Shown in pieces: positions 33,855-42,127 of a DNA stretch of 64,000 nucleotides. The stretch spans positions 1-64,000 of the forward strand of contig JAEZCN010000191.1 of NCBI GenBank assembly GCA_023433515.1, read 5' to 3'. A program made the translations under genes and the position numbers. The notes beneath the pieces are model-generated. The model did not search any database. It was not told where the DNA came from and saw nothing but the letters and a program-made list of their open reading frames with translations. The stretch's first letter is position 1, and the number at the start of each line of letters is the position of its first letter. Source of the DNA: Pseudomonadota bacterium (GTDB taxonomy: Bacteria > Pseudomonadota > Gammaproteobacteria > Steroidobacterales > Steroidobacteraceae).

Positions 33855-34079
33855 GCGTTATCGACTCGGATCGGCCTGCGATGCGCCTGGTGCTGCGCAC
33901 CACTCACCGCCGTCCTGCTGGTGGCCGGCGTCATGGATCTGCGCGCGATGGCGCTCGTGACGCTCGCCATCTGCGCGGAACGGTTGCTGCCCGACAGCAT
34001 TCCCGCAGCGAGGGTTGTCGGTGCGATTCTGCTCTTGGTGGGCACCTGCGTGCTGCTCGATGCGGCGATACTGGCCTGA
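33855..34079 (+). pseudogene. C-terminal remnant of a DUF2182 membrane protein
   Basis: This frame reads RIGLRCAWCCAPLTAVLLVAGVMDLRAMALVTLAICAERLLP, followed by a hydrophobic end (VVGAILLLVGTCVLLDAAIL). This matches the last two helices of DUF2182 metal-binding membrane proteins, including the CC pair and the GVMxLxxMA...EKLLP-like motif. The first several helices of the family are absent and there is no start signal, so it is a decayed fragment. It lies immediately after the DUF899 stop. Confidence 0.6.
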
Positions 34080-34189
34080 CCCCGGGTTCACGACGCATGC
34101 GCCAAGCCTGACTCTGGAAATATCTTTCCAGCGGGTGTCGAATCGGGCCCCCGCCATTCGACTGTGTAGTAGCTACCTAGGAGAAGCCC

Positions 34190-34567
34190 ATGTCCCGATA
34201 TGTAGACGGATTCATCCTGCCGATTCCGAAGAAGAAGCTCGCGCGCTACCGCCAAATCGCCCGAGTGGCCGCCAAGGTCTGGCGCGATCACGGAGCCCTC
34301 GAGTACGTCGAGTGTGTCGCCGACCAGCTCACCAGCAAGCAGGACGGCAAGACCTACACCTCCATCTTTCCGAAGCTCGCCAAGGTCAAGCCCGGCGAGG
34401 TGGTCGTGTTTTCCTGGATCACCTACAAGTCGAAGGCCGACAAGAATCGCATCATGAAGAAGGTGATGGCCGATCCGCGCCTCGCGGACATGATGAATCC
34501 CGCCAGCATGCCCTTCGACATGAAACGCATGGCCTGGGCCGGATTCAAGCCGATCGTCGAAGCGTAG
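34190..34567 (+). CDS. DUF1428 family protein
   Basis: Protein of 125 residues of the DUF1428 (YbaA-like) family: YVDGFILPIPKKKLARYRQIA, then WRDHGALEYVECVADQL and FSWITYKSKADKNRIMKKVMADPR are the conserved blocks. These small alpha/beta-barrel-like dimeric proteins have no known function. GGAG is 6 nt before the ATG. A single-gene unit, tail to tail with the anti-sigma gene. Confidence 0.93.
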   Translation: MSRYVDGFILPIPKKKLARYRQIARVAAKVWRDHGALEYVECVADQLTSKQDGKTYTSIFPKLAKVKPGEVVVFSWITYKSKADKNRIMKKVMADPRLADMMNPASMPFDMKRMAWAGFKPIVEA

Positions 34568-34570
34568 GCC

Positions 34571-35152
34571 TTACCGCAGCACGTCCTTCGACGAGGTGAT
34601 GAGCACGCACATGCAGCCGGTTTCGCTCCACACGCGACTATCGCTCGTGCCGGGATCGGCACGGTTGTAGTCGCCCGCCACGAGCTTCCGGTCGTCTATC
34701 CACAGCTCGCCCTCGAGCAGGTGCAATTCCTCGACACCGCTGTGCGTATGCGGTGGATAGGCGACGCCGGGCGCGAGCCGTACCAGCATGCTCACGCGAT
34801 CGTGCGCCGAGTCGGTGGCGAGCAGCTTGCAGGCGATTCCTGGCGCGACCTGCTCCCACTCGGGGTCCCCGACCTCGCGCGACGTCGGCAAGAGTATTTC
34901 CCGGCCGAGGGCCCCGGCGACACGCGCCGCGATCCGTTCCCGCAACGACGGAGGCGCTTGCGTGCCGCTTCCTTCGTTGTCGACGAAGTAATCGACCAGG
35001 GGTCGTAGTTGTTCGAGCTCGCCGCGACAGCCATCGCACTGGCGTAGGTGTGCCTCCAACGCCGTCACCTGCCCGGCAGGCAGCGTGCGCAGCGCAAAGA
35101 GGGTGACGCGCTCGACTTCTTCGCAACGTTCTGAGTCCAGGTTCTCGCTCAT
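34571..35152 (-). CDS. ChrR-type anti-sigma factor with cupin domain
   Basis: Protein of 193 residues. The N-terminal zinc-binding anti-sigma domain has H35-x3-C39-x2-C42 (EAHLRQCDGC), and the C-terminal part is a cupin (PHTHSGVEELHLLEGELWIDD). This is the layout of ChrR, which holds an ECF sigma factor until singlet oxygen or similar stress releases it. Its ATG at 35152 overlaps the stop of the sigma gene as ATGA. The longer frame upstream to 35410 is an antisense-like shadow of the sigma gene. Confidence 0.85.
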   Translation of the reverse strand: MSENLDSERCEEVERVTLFALRTLPAGQVTALEAHLRQCDGCRGELEQLRPLVDYFVDNEGSGTQAPPSLRERIAARVAGALGREILLPTSREVGDPEWEQVAPGIACKLLATDSAHDRVSMLVRLAPGVAYPPHTHSGVEELHLLEGELWIDDRKLVAGDYNRADPGTSDSRVWSETGCMCVLITSSKDVLR

Positions 35153-35508
35153 CGTTCTGTCCCACACGCTCGCAACGCGCACGAACGCGCAAGGTTCATG
35201 ATCCATGCGACTACCGTGCCGCTCGCGGCGTCGTAAGTCGCGGCCTTGTGCCAAAGGTCTTGAAACACTTCCACCGTCACTAACTCGGCAACGGCGCGTT
35301 CGTGGGTGATCCGCATGGCGAGCGCGAAGACGATGCCATGGGTCCACATGTACAGGGTGCCGAAAGCATGGGTGTCGCCGACCGCCACCTTGCAAAGCAG
35401 ATCGGTCCAATCCTGTTCCGGGATACGCGGCCGGGAGGCGTCCGCGTAAAGCAACCCGCCCAGTGTAAGTACGGCTTCTCCGGCCGTCTCCTGCACCTTG
35501 GCATTCAT
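35149..35508 (-). CDS. ECF sigma factor with region 2 only (no region 4)
   Basis: Sigma-70-like protein of 119 residues. The region 2 core is complete: GDTHAFGTLYMWTHG, AMRITHERAVAELVTVEVFQDLWHKA and ASGTVVAWIMNLARSCALRA, which match the helix ending ARSRALDRLR of SigK-like ECF factors. The gene stops four codons later (CGTER), so region 4, which reads the -35 element, is absent. No region 4 exists in any frame before the anti-sigma gene. The stop overlaps the anti-sigma start (ATGA), so this short form looks stable, not a random break. It may work with a separate region-4 partner, as Bacillus RsoA works with SigO (analogy only). Confidence 0.7.
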   Translation of the reverse strand: MNAKVQETAGEAVLTLGGLLYADASRPRIPEQDWTDLLCKVAVGDTHAFGTLYMWTHGIVFALAMRITHERAVAELVTVEVFQDLWHKAATYDAASGTVVAWIMNLARSCALRACGTER

Positions 35509-35566
35509 ACTCGCGGTTTCACTTCGCTCCCGGACCTAGGGAGCCAAAGAATGTCGCGGCCGGAGT

Positions 35567-36271
35567 TTGCGAGCTATAGGGCGGAACCGACGCGGCTATC
35601 GGAAATATCTGACAGCCTTGGCGGTGATCCTGATAGCGGCGGTGAGCGCGGACGCGGACTTCATTGCCGACGGTGAGCTCGCGCGACAACTCGCGCGGAC
35701 GCTAGGCTGGAACGTCTGGATCCCCGGCATTGACGACGCCACATTTCAAACGGGAAAGGTCACGAACAAGTTGCCCGACGGCAGCGTCAAACAAGTCAAC
35801 TTCCTGGCAAGCGTCGCCGGGCTCGTCACTGAAGATGTCAGGAAGCGAGCGCTCGAAATGGAAGTACCGGAAATTGGAAGGCTGCGGGTGATGCATCCTG
35901 TCGACGTGTTCGATAGCCGGATCCAGAATCTCGCGCTGATACCTGCGAAGCAGACGCCGGCTGGCGTGTCGCAGGCGAACCTTGCGATCGATGTCGCCAG
36001 GGCGTTCATTCGCGCGGAAATCGTCGAGCGCGGCGAGCGAAAAGCCCTGCCGTTGCTCGAGCGGATCGCCGAATTCGCGAAAGACAGCGGAGCCATCCGG
36101 GTCTTCCTGCAATATGACATCGATCCGCTGCGCGCCGTCCCGCTCGAGGATTTCAGAACGACCACGGCCCTTCATACACAGCGCTGGCCGCGGATCTCGG
36201 CGGCCCTCACGAGGAAGCGCGACAAGCTTCGCCGGTTGCAGGCGCGAACCAGGAAATCTCGCAAGGTCTAG
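35567..36271 (+). pseudogene. Nucleotidyltransferase-like protein, N-terminus missing
   Basis: Frame of up to 234 residues. The central part (ADADFIADGELARQLARTLGW, then KQVNFLASVAGLV, VMHPVDVFDSRIQNLA and QANLAIDVARAFI) is like the nucleotidyltransferase fold of AbiEii-related or similar proteins, where DADF supplies metal-binding acids. The usual GG-x-A-x-x-x-A segment before it is not found, and the only start is a TTG without a ribosome site, so the 5' end is probably lost or degraded. A basic tail (ARTRKSRKV) closes it. It may also be a functional short form, which I consider less likely. Confidence 0.45.
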
Positions 36272-36389
36272 TTCGAGCGCCCCACCCCCCGCGAAAGCCC
36301 GGTTTCCCCGGGTACGACGCGATCGGCTGGCCCGAGCGCGGAAGGACGCTTATTCTCCCTCCGCCGAACAAATCCATCAGAGCAATAAA

Positions 36390-37802
36390 ATGACTACAAC
36401 TGCTGAACGGCTGAGCGTGGGGGAGAAGATCGGATACAGCCTGGGCGACCTGGCGGCCAATCTCATATTCCAGACTTTCATCACCTTCCTGGCGTTTTTC
36501 TACACCGACGTTTACAAGATCCCGGCAGGCACCGCCTCCGCGATCATCTTCTGGGGCGGCCTCTTCGGCGGTGTGATCTTCAATCCCATCATGGGACTGA
36601 TCGCCGATCGCACGAATACGCGCTGGGGCAAGTTCCGTCCCTGGGTGCTGTGGACCGCGGTGCCGTTCGGCGTGTTCTCGCTGCTGGCGTTCTCGACGCC
36701 GGATCTCGGCGAGCAGGGCAAGATCTACTACGCCGCAATCACGTACACGCTGCTGGTCACGATCTACGCGGCAAACAATCTTCCCTACGCGGCGCTGAGC
36801 GGTGTGCTGACCGGCAACATGTCGGAGCGCAACAGCCTGTCCTCGTACCGCTTCGTCGCGGTGATGATCGCCCAGTTCGTCATCCAGGTGTTGCTGCTGC
36901 CGCTGGTGCTCGCGCTCGGCGACGGCGATCAGGCGGCCGGCTTCCGCAAGGCGATGATGGGTTTCGCGATCATCGGCACGATCTTCTTCATCATCACGTT
37001 CCTGACGACGAAGGAGCGCATCGTTCCGACGGCGGAACAGAAGTCCACCGTGAAGCAGGATCTCGTCGACCTGTTCCGCAACAAGCCGTGGCTGCTGATG
37101 CTGGTCGTCATCGTGATGGTCTTCATCAACCTGGCATTGAAGGGCGGCTCATACATCTACTATTTCCAGTACTTCGTCGACCGGGCGGCGCTGACGCAGT
37201 TTCTGGACGGCTTCGGGTTCCACGGCGATCCCGTCTCCACCGGCTTCGGCATCTTCAACGGCGGCGGCATCATCATGATGATCGTCGGCATCGGCTTCAC
37301 CAGGCCGCTCGCCGACCGCTTCGGCAAGCGCAACGTGTTCAGTGCGGGACTCTTCGCTTCGACCCTGTTCCTGCTTGCGTTCGTGTTCTTTCCGCCCGAC
37401 GCCATCGGGACGATGATGCTCTCGCAGATCCTCCACGGCTTCTTCTACGGCATCACGATTCCGCTGCTGTGGGCGATGATCGCGGACGTCGCCGACTACT
37501 CGGAGTGGAAGAACAATCGTCGCGCCACGGCCATTGTTTTCTCCGCCATGATCCTCGGCCTCAAGTTCGGCCTGGCGGTCGGCGGCGCGCTGGTCGCGAA
37601 GCTGCTGGACATCTACGGCTACGTGCCCGATGCGGCCCTGCAGTCGTCCGACGTGGTTCAGGGCGTCAAACTGTCGATCAGTATCTATGCGTCGATTCCG
37701 TTCCTGATCTGCTGCGTTGTCCTGTTCTTCTACGAGATCAACAAGGCGATGGAAACGCGGATCGAAACCGAGCTGGCTCAGCGTCGCCGCGCGACGTCCT
37801 GA
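36390..37802 (+). CDS. GPH-family sugar:cation symporter (xyloside-type)
   Basis: Twelve-helix inner-membrane transporter of 470 residues in the glycoside-pentoside-hexuronide family. Hallmarks are KIGYSLGDLAANLIFQ, NPIMGLIADRTNTRWGKFRPW, ANNLPYAALSGVLTG and the later ADVADYSEWKNNRRATAIVFS. Such carriers bring in melibiose, xylosides or glucuronides with Na+ or H+. It is followed 21 bp later by a GH43 glycosidase, so the likely substrates are xylo- or arabino-oligosaccharides or aryl xylosides (inference). The start is chosen at 36390 because an upstream frame would add a non-membrane leader. Confidence 0.93.
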   Translation: MTTTAERLSVGEKIGYSLGDLAANLIFQTFITFLAFFYTDVYKIPAGTASAIIFWGGLFGGVIFNPIMGLIADRTNTRWGKFRPWVLWTAVPFGVFSLLAFSTPDLGEQGKIYYAAITYTLLVTIYAANNLPYAALSGVLTGNMSERNSLSSYRFVAVMIAQFVIQVLLLPLVLALGDGDQAAGFRKAMMGFAIIGTIFFIITFLTTKERIVPTAEQKSTVKQDLVDLFRNKPWLLMLVVIVMVFINLALKGGSYIYYFQYFVDRAALTQFLDGFGFHGDPVSTGFGIFNGGGIIMMIVGIGFTRPLADRFGKRNVFSAGLFASTLFLLAFVFFPPDAIGTMMLSQILHGFFYGITIPLLWAMIADVADYSEWKNNRRATAIVFSAMILGLKFGLAVGGALVAKLLDIYGYVPDAALQSSDVVQGVKLSISIYASIPFLICCVVLFFYEINKAMETRIETELAQRRRATS

Positions 37803-37823
37803 CACACGAGGAACCCGAGCATC

Positions 37824-38849
37824 ATGTCGAACGATTCAGAAGTCGATTACTCCGGCGAAGACTACGAAGCCCTCACCCGCAGGGCCATTTCCCAGCCGCT
37901 GGTGACGAACATCTACACGGCCGATCCGTCGGCGCACGTGTTCGAGGGGAAGATCTACGTCTATCCCTCGCACGACGTCGAAGCCGGCATCCCGTTCAAC
38001 GACCTCGGCGATCACTTCGACATGCGCGACTATCACGTGCTGCGGCTGGATTCGCCGACGAGCCCGGCGGTCGACTGCGGTGTCGCGCTCGACATCAAGG
38101 ATGTGAAGTGGGCGCAGCGCCAGATGTGGGCGCCGGATGCCGCGACGAAGGACGGCAAGTACTACCTGTATTTCCCGGCCAAGCGCGCCGACGGCATTTT
38201 CCAGATCGGTGTCGCCGTCGGCGATCGCCCCGAGGGCCCGTTCAAACCGGAGCCTGAGGCGATCAAGGGTAGTTATTCCATCGACCCGGCCGTATTCGTG
38301 GATGACGACGGTTCCGCGTACATGTACTTCGGCGGCATCTGGGGCGGTCAGCTCCAGAAGTATCGCGACAACACATACGGCGAAAAGAACGAGGAGCCCT
38401 CGGACAGCCAACCGGCGCTGTGCCCGCGTGTCGCGGAGCTCACCGCGGACATGAAGCAGTTCGCCGAAGCACCGCGCGCGGTCGTGATCCTCGACGAAGC
38501 GCGCGAGCCACTGCTCGCCGGCGATCACGACCGGCGCTTCTTCGAGGCGTCATGGATGCACAAGTACAACGGCAAGTACTACTTCTCGTACTCCACCGGT
38601 GACACTCACTACTTGTGCTACGCGATCGGCGACAATCCCTACGGCCCGTTCACCTATCAGGGCCGGATCCTCACGCCCGTGATCGGCTGGACGACGCATC
38701 ATTCGATCTGCGAGTTCCAGGGCAAGTGGTACCTGTTCTACCACGACTCCGTGCTGTCGAAAGGCGTGACGCACTTGCGCTCGGTGAAGATGACCGAGCT
38801 GACGTACGACGCCAACGGTCGCATCCAGACGATCACTCCCTACCGCTAG
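37824..38849 (+). CDS. GH43 family glycoside hydrolase (beta-xylosidase/arabinofuranosidase)
   Basis: Five-bladed propeller glycosidase of 341 residues without a signal peptide, so cytosolic. The catalytic set of GH43 is visible: general base D34 in YTADPSAHVF, a pKa-tuning Asp in SIDPAVFVDDDG (about 154) and general acid Glu in FFEASWMHK (about 241). WAPDAATKDGKYYLYF is the characteristic blade motif. It acts with the upstream GPH carrier on imported xylo/arabino-saccharides. No regulator gene is adjacent. GH43 members range from xylosidase to arabinanase, so specificity is not fixed. Confidence 0.93.
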   Translation: MSNDSEVDYSGEDYEALTRRAISQPLVTNIYTADPSAHVFEGKIYVYPSHDVEAGIPFNDLGDHFDMRDYHVLRLDSPTSPAVDCGVALDIKDVKWAQRQMWAPDAATKDGKYYLYFPAKRADGIFQIGVAVGDRPEGPFKPEPEAIKGSYSIDPAVFVDDDGSAYMYFGGIWGGQLQKYRDNTYGEKNEEPSDSQPALCPRVAELTADMKQFAEAPRAVVILDEAREPLLAGDHDRRFFEASWMHKYNGKYYFSYSTGDTHYLCYAIGDNPYGPFTYQGRILTPVIGWTTHHSICEFQGKWYLFYHDSVLSKGVTHLRSVKMTELTYDANGRIQTITPYR

Positions 38850-38865
38850 CGGCGGAGTGAATTCG

Positions 38866-38906
38866 CATCACGCACGGCGCGTCACTTGACGCGTCGATGC
38901 GTGATG
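38866..38906. terminator. Nested hairpin between convergent genes
   Basis: Outer stem CATCACGCA (38866-38874) with TGCGTGATG (38898-38906); inner stem CGCGTCA (38878-38884) with TGACGCG (38887-38893). It lies after the GH43 stop and covers the stop codon of the minus-strand gene that ends at 38882. GAATTC sites flank it (38859, 38909). There is no T-tract, so termination is a guess from position and strength. Confidence 0.4.
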
Positions 38907-39919
38907 ATGAATTCGCGAGCAACCTTCCCATCTATCTCGACCCACATCCGTTGCGCGCGCTCATCGCGTGACTTGACCACGATTTCGTTGTTGTAGACCG
39001 CGGCCTTTCCGTTCTCGGTCATCTGCATCGAGCCGCGCACGGTGTTGCCCTGCACCTGGATCGCGATCGGCGCCGCGAGCAGTCCGCTGTCGGTCAGGCG
39101 CGCGGTGCTCAACATCTTCCTGGCCGGATCGTAGCCGGAGATGTCCAGCGCCGAATCCGCGGGACGGTTGGTCCATTCGTGGTGCCAGGTGCACACGTTG
39201 CCGATGCCCTTCACCGCGGCAACACATTCCCAGGTGGCGTAGGCCTTGGTGCGTTCTTCGCCGTTGATGATCTCGCCCTCGCTGCGCCAGGTGCCGCGTT
39301 GTCCCTCGAGCCACGCGACGATCTCGGCGGGGACTTCCGTGCTCGGCGGAGCATCACGGTTCACGACGAGTGGGGCGCCCGCAATACGCCGCTGCGTGAG
39401 CTGCCATTCCCGCACGCGTTTGCCGTCCTCGTCGAAGGTGATGTGTTGCCGCCATTCGCCCGGCTTGGTGACGACTATCTCGTTGCGCATGACGCGCGGC
39501 TTTCCGTCTTCGCTGGTGGACTCCCGCACCACGGTCATGGTGTTTCCGCGCACGGTCACTTCGGCGCCCGCGCCCAGGACTCCCGTGTCGTTGACGCGCT
39601 GCATCCGGAGCACCTTGAGTTTCGGGTCGTACCCCATGATGTCGAGCGCGTAGTCGTGAGGCCGGTCGGTCCATTCGTGGTACCACATGCACACGTTGCC
39701 CACGCCGTTCACGGCCGCTTTGCATTCCCAGCTCGCCGTCACTGGCGTGCGCTTCTCACCCTGGATGTCCCAGCCCTCGGCGCGCCACTGGCCGCGGTGC
39801 TCGAGCAACATGGCGCTGACGTCCGGCGGAATCTGCGGAGGAGCCGGAGGGTCGGCCGCATGGCTCGCGGAGGTGAGTGCAAGCGCAGCAAACAGGAACG
39901 ATCCGCGGAGTAGTTTCAT
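38882..39919 (-). CDS. Exported protein with two repeated DUF1579-like domains
   Basis: Exported protein of 345 residues, signal peptide ending SASHAA. Two copies of a ~150-residue domain: each begins with a GQWRAEGW/GTWRSEGE motif (residues about 42 and 203), then TASWECKAAVNGVGNVCMWYHEWTDRP or TWECVAAVKGIGNVCTWHHEWTNRP, a GYDP turn, and a closing basic end (WRQHITFDEDGKRVREW, AQRMWVEIDGKVAREF). Two pairs of Cys are conserved in both copies. It looks like a lipocalin-like or DUF1579-like beta-barrel. Convergent with GH43; their 3' ends are 32 bp apart. No function known. Confidence 0.78.
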   Translation of the reverse strand: MKLLRGSFLFAALALTSASHAADPPAPPQIPPDVSAMLLEHRGQWRAEGWDIQGEKRTPVTASWECKAAVNGVGNVCMWYHEWTDRPHDYALDIMGYDPKLKVLRMQRVNDTGVLGAGAEVTVRGNTMTVVRESTSEDGKPRVMRNEIVVTKPGEWRQHITFDEDGKRVREWQLTQRRIAGAPLVVNRDAPPSTEVPAEIVAWLEGQRGTWRSEGEIINGEERTKAYATWECVAAVKGIGNVCTWHHEWTNRPADSALDISGYDPARKMLSTARLTDSGLLAAPIAIQVQGNTVRGSMQMTENGKAAVYNNEIVVKSRDERAQRMWVEIDGKVAREFIITHRRVK

Positions 39920-40041
39920 GACCCGGCCCTCGAGTTGGGTGGAATAAACGCTCCGGACGCTACAATCGAGATGCCCCGCGACGCCTGAGGAAAGCCTCAG
40001 GATCACCTTAGTTCTGTCGAAGGAATCGACCCAGGCCCCCG

Positions 40042-41928
40042 ATGACCGCGACGAAAACCAGAATCGGCGCCTGGATCGCCGACCCGGCATCGAACCTGCT
40101 CTTACGGGATGGGCAAGCGGTGCGTCTCGAGCCGCGCGCCATGGACGTGCTCATGCACCTGGCGGCACGCGGCGGCGAGGTTGCGTCAGTCAACGATCTG
40201 ATGGCCGCGGTCTGGAAAAACGTGGTCGTGAGCGATGGCTCCGTCTATCTAGCCATCAGCCAGTTGCGCGAGGCGCTCGGAACCACGGAAGGCGGCCAGA
40301 GCTACATCGAAACCGTTCCGAAGCGGGGGTATCGGCTCGTCGTGCCGGTAGAGCCCGCGATGGAACTGGCTTCGGAGCCGGTCGCGGACCCGGCGCCCGT
40401 CCCGGTGTCGAATCGCTTGTGGAAGACGACGGCAATCGCGGCGGTCGTGCTGGCGGCCCTGTCGGCGATCTTGTGGGCGGTCTTTCGACCGGCTGCGACC
40501 GACATCGACCGCTCGCTCGCGGTGCTTCCCTTCGCGGACCTGTCCCCCGACGGAGGCCAGGCGTACTTCGCCGACGGCATCACCGAGGAAGTGCTCGACC
40601 GCCTCGCGCGTCTGCGGGACCTGCGCGTCATCGCACGCACGTCGTCCTTCCAGTTGCGCGGACAGGGCGTGGAGGCTCGCGCGGTCGGTGAGAAGCTGGG
40701 CGTGAAACATCTGCTTCTCGGCAGCGTGCGCAAGGGCGGTGACCGCGTGCGCATCACGGCGCAACTGATCGAGGCGCCGACCAGCCGGCAATTGTGGGCC
40801 CAGACCTTCGAACGTCCGCTCGAAGACATCTTCGCCGTCCAGGACGAGATCGCAAAATCCGTCAGCGCCGCGATGCAGGTGAAGCTGCGCGTGGGGGATC
40901 TCGCGCGCATGCCGGGCATGACGGACGACGTCGAGGCTTACGACGAATACCTGCGCGGCAGGGCGCTCAATCTCGTCGGCCGCCCGGAGTCCTATCCACT
41001 GGCGATCGCGCACCTGCAACGCGCAATCGCCATCGACCCGGAGTTTTCGATGGCATGGTCTGGGCTCAGCGGAACCTATAGCAATGCCGCTTACGCCGTC
41101 CCCGGGCGCGCCGTTGAATGGCTGCGGTCCGCCGAGTATTCGCTCGAGCGGGCGCGGCAACTGACGCCGGACGCGCCACACGTCCTGCAATTGCTCGGCA
41201 TCGCGGCGACACGCCGTGGAGACTGGTTAGGCGCGGCGGCGTACTTCAAGCGCCTGGAGGAGACTATTGCCGAACATGGCGCGATCGCGGAGCTGGCGGG
41301 CTCGCACGGCGTATTCCTGTTGTGTGTCGGCAGGGTAAGCGAGGCGATCCCGGTACTCGAAGATGCGCGCGCCAACAATCCACTCGGGCCCGGATACGCA
41401 AGTTTCCTGGCTCTGGCCTACGTGGCCAATGCCGACTACGGCGCCGCGCTCGGCGAAGTCGATCGCGGACTGCAGCTCGAAGGACTGCGCGAGGGATTCT
41501 TGGGCCTGGGATTCAGCATCGCACTCGCGAGCGGCGATCGTGGCGAGATCGATCGCAGGCTCGCCGCGCTCACCGACAGCGTTCCCGCCGCGGCCATCAA
41601 CCGGCGCATGGCGAAGTTTCTCGACGCGCCGTCGGGGGGGGCTGACGAACTTCGCGCCGTCGCGAGCACCGCGGCCGACACGGAGAAAGTCATGGTCGCG
41701 GCGTGGGCCGCGTACTTCGACGACCCGCAGACTGCGCTGGAAATTCTGTCCGAAGTCATACCTCGGCGCCCGCACCCGGCTCCGATCTGGATGCCTTTGT
41801 TCGCCGACACCCGGCGCTTGCCGGGTTTCACGACGCTTGTTGGAGACCTCGGCATGACCGACTACTGGCGCGTGCACGGCTACGGTGATTTCTGCAAGCC
41901 GGCAAGGGATCGGATCGAGTGCCGTTGA
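40042..41928 (+). CDS. CadC-like membrane regulator with TPRs
   Basis: Protein of 628 residues. The N-terminus is a winged HTH of the OmpR/CadC type (RLEPRAMDVLMHLAARGGEV, DGSVYLAISQLREALG, YIETVPKRGYRLV). One transmembrane helix follows (about 128-150, TAIAAVVLAALSAILWAVF). Next is a domain with SLAVLPFADLSPDGGQAYFADGITEEVLDRLARL, as in adenylate-cyclase/TolB-like regulators, and then TPR-like helices to the end. This is the layout of membrane-bound one-component regulators that sense periplasmic signals. The gene has a good ATG but no strong ribosome site. Divergent from the DUF1579-like gene. Confidence 0.9.
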   Translation: MTATKTRIGAWIADPASNLLLRDGQAVRLEPRAMDVLMHLAARGGEVASVNDLMAAVWKNVVVSDGSVYLAISQLREALGTTEGGQSYIETVPKRGYRLVVPVEPAMELASEPVADPAPVPVSNRLWKTTAIAAVVLAALSAILWAVFRPAATDIDRSLAVLPFADLSPDGGQAYFADGITEEVLDRLARLRDLRVIARTSSFQLRGQGVEARAVGEKLGVKHLLLGSVRKGGDRVRITAQLIEAPTSRQLWAQTFERPLEDIFAVQDEIAKSVSAAMQVKLRVGDLARMPGMTDDVEAYDEYLRGRALNLVGRPESYPLAIAHLQRAIAIDPEFSMAWSGLSGTYSNAAYAVPGRAVEWLRSAEYSLERARQLTPDAPHVLQLLGIAATRRGDWLGAAAYFKRLEETIAEHGAIAELAGSHGVFLLCVGRVSEAIPVLEDARANNPLGPGYASFLALAYVANADYGAALGEVDRGLQLEGLREGFLGLGFSIALASGDRGEIDRRLAALTDSVPAAAINRRMAKFLDAPSGGADELRAVASTAADTEKVMVAAWAAYFDDPQTALEILSEVIPRRPHPAPIWMPLFADTRRLPGFTTLVGDLGMTDYWRVHGYGDFCKPARDRIECR

Positions 41929-42067
41929 GCGACCCGCTTTCGGGACGTAGTTAGCACAGAGGTGTCGCCGCGCATTGCGGTGACGCCCGCCCGGGAGATC
42001 AGTTTCTGGCAGCGGCGATCGGTTGTCCTGATCCCGGCGTGAATACATCGAGAGATTGACGTAGATA

Positions 42068-42104
42068 GAAAGGCCCCCGTGGGGATATCTCCGGGGGCCT
42101 TTCG
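42068..42104. terminator. Bidirectional intrinsic terminator
   Basis: An 11-bp stem AAAGGCCCCCG (42069-42079) with CGGGGGCCTTT (42092-42102) and a 12-nt loop; TTT ends the right arm on the plus strand, while on the minus strand the complement ends in TTTCTATC. It lies between the convergent CadC-like and M13 genes, so it may serve both. A GTAGATAG copy (42061-42068) is adjacent to its base. Confidence 0.85.
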
Positions 42105-42127
42105 TTCAGGGCGTCAGCCCACGCCTG

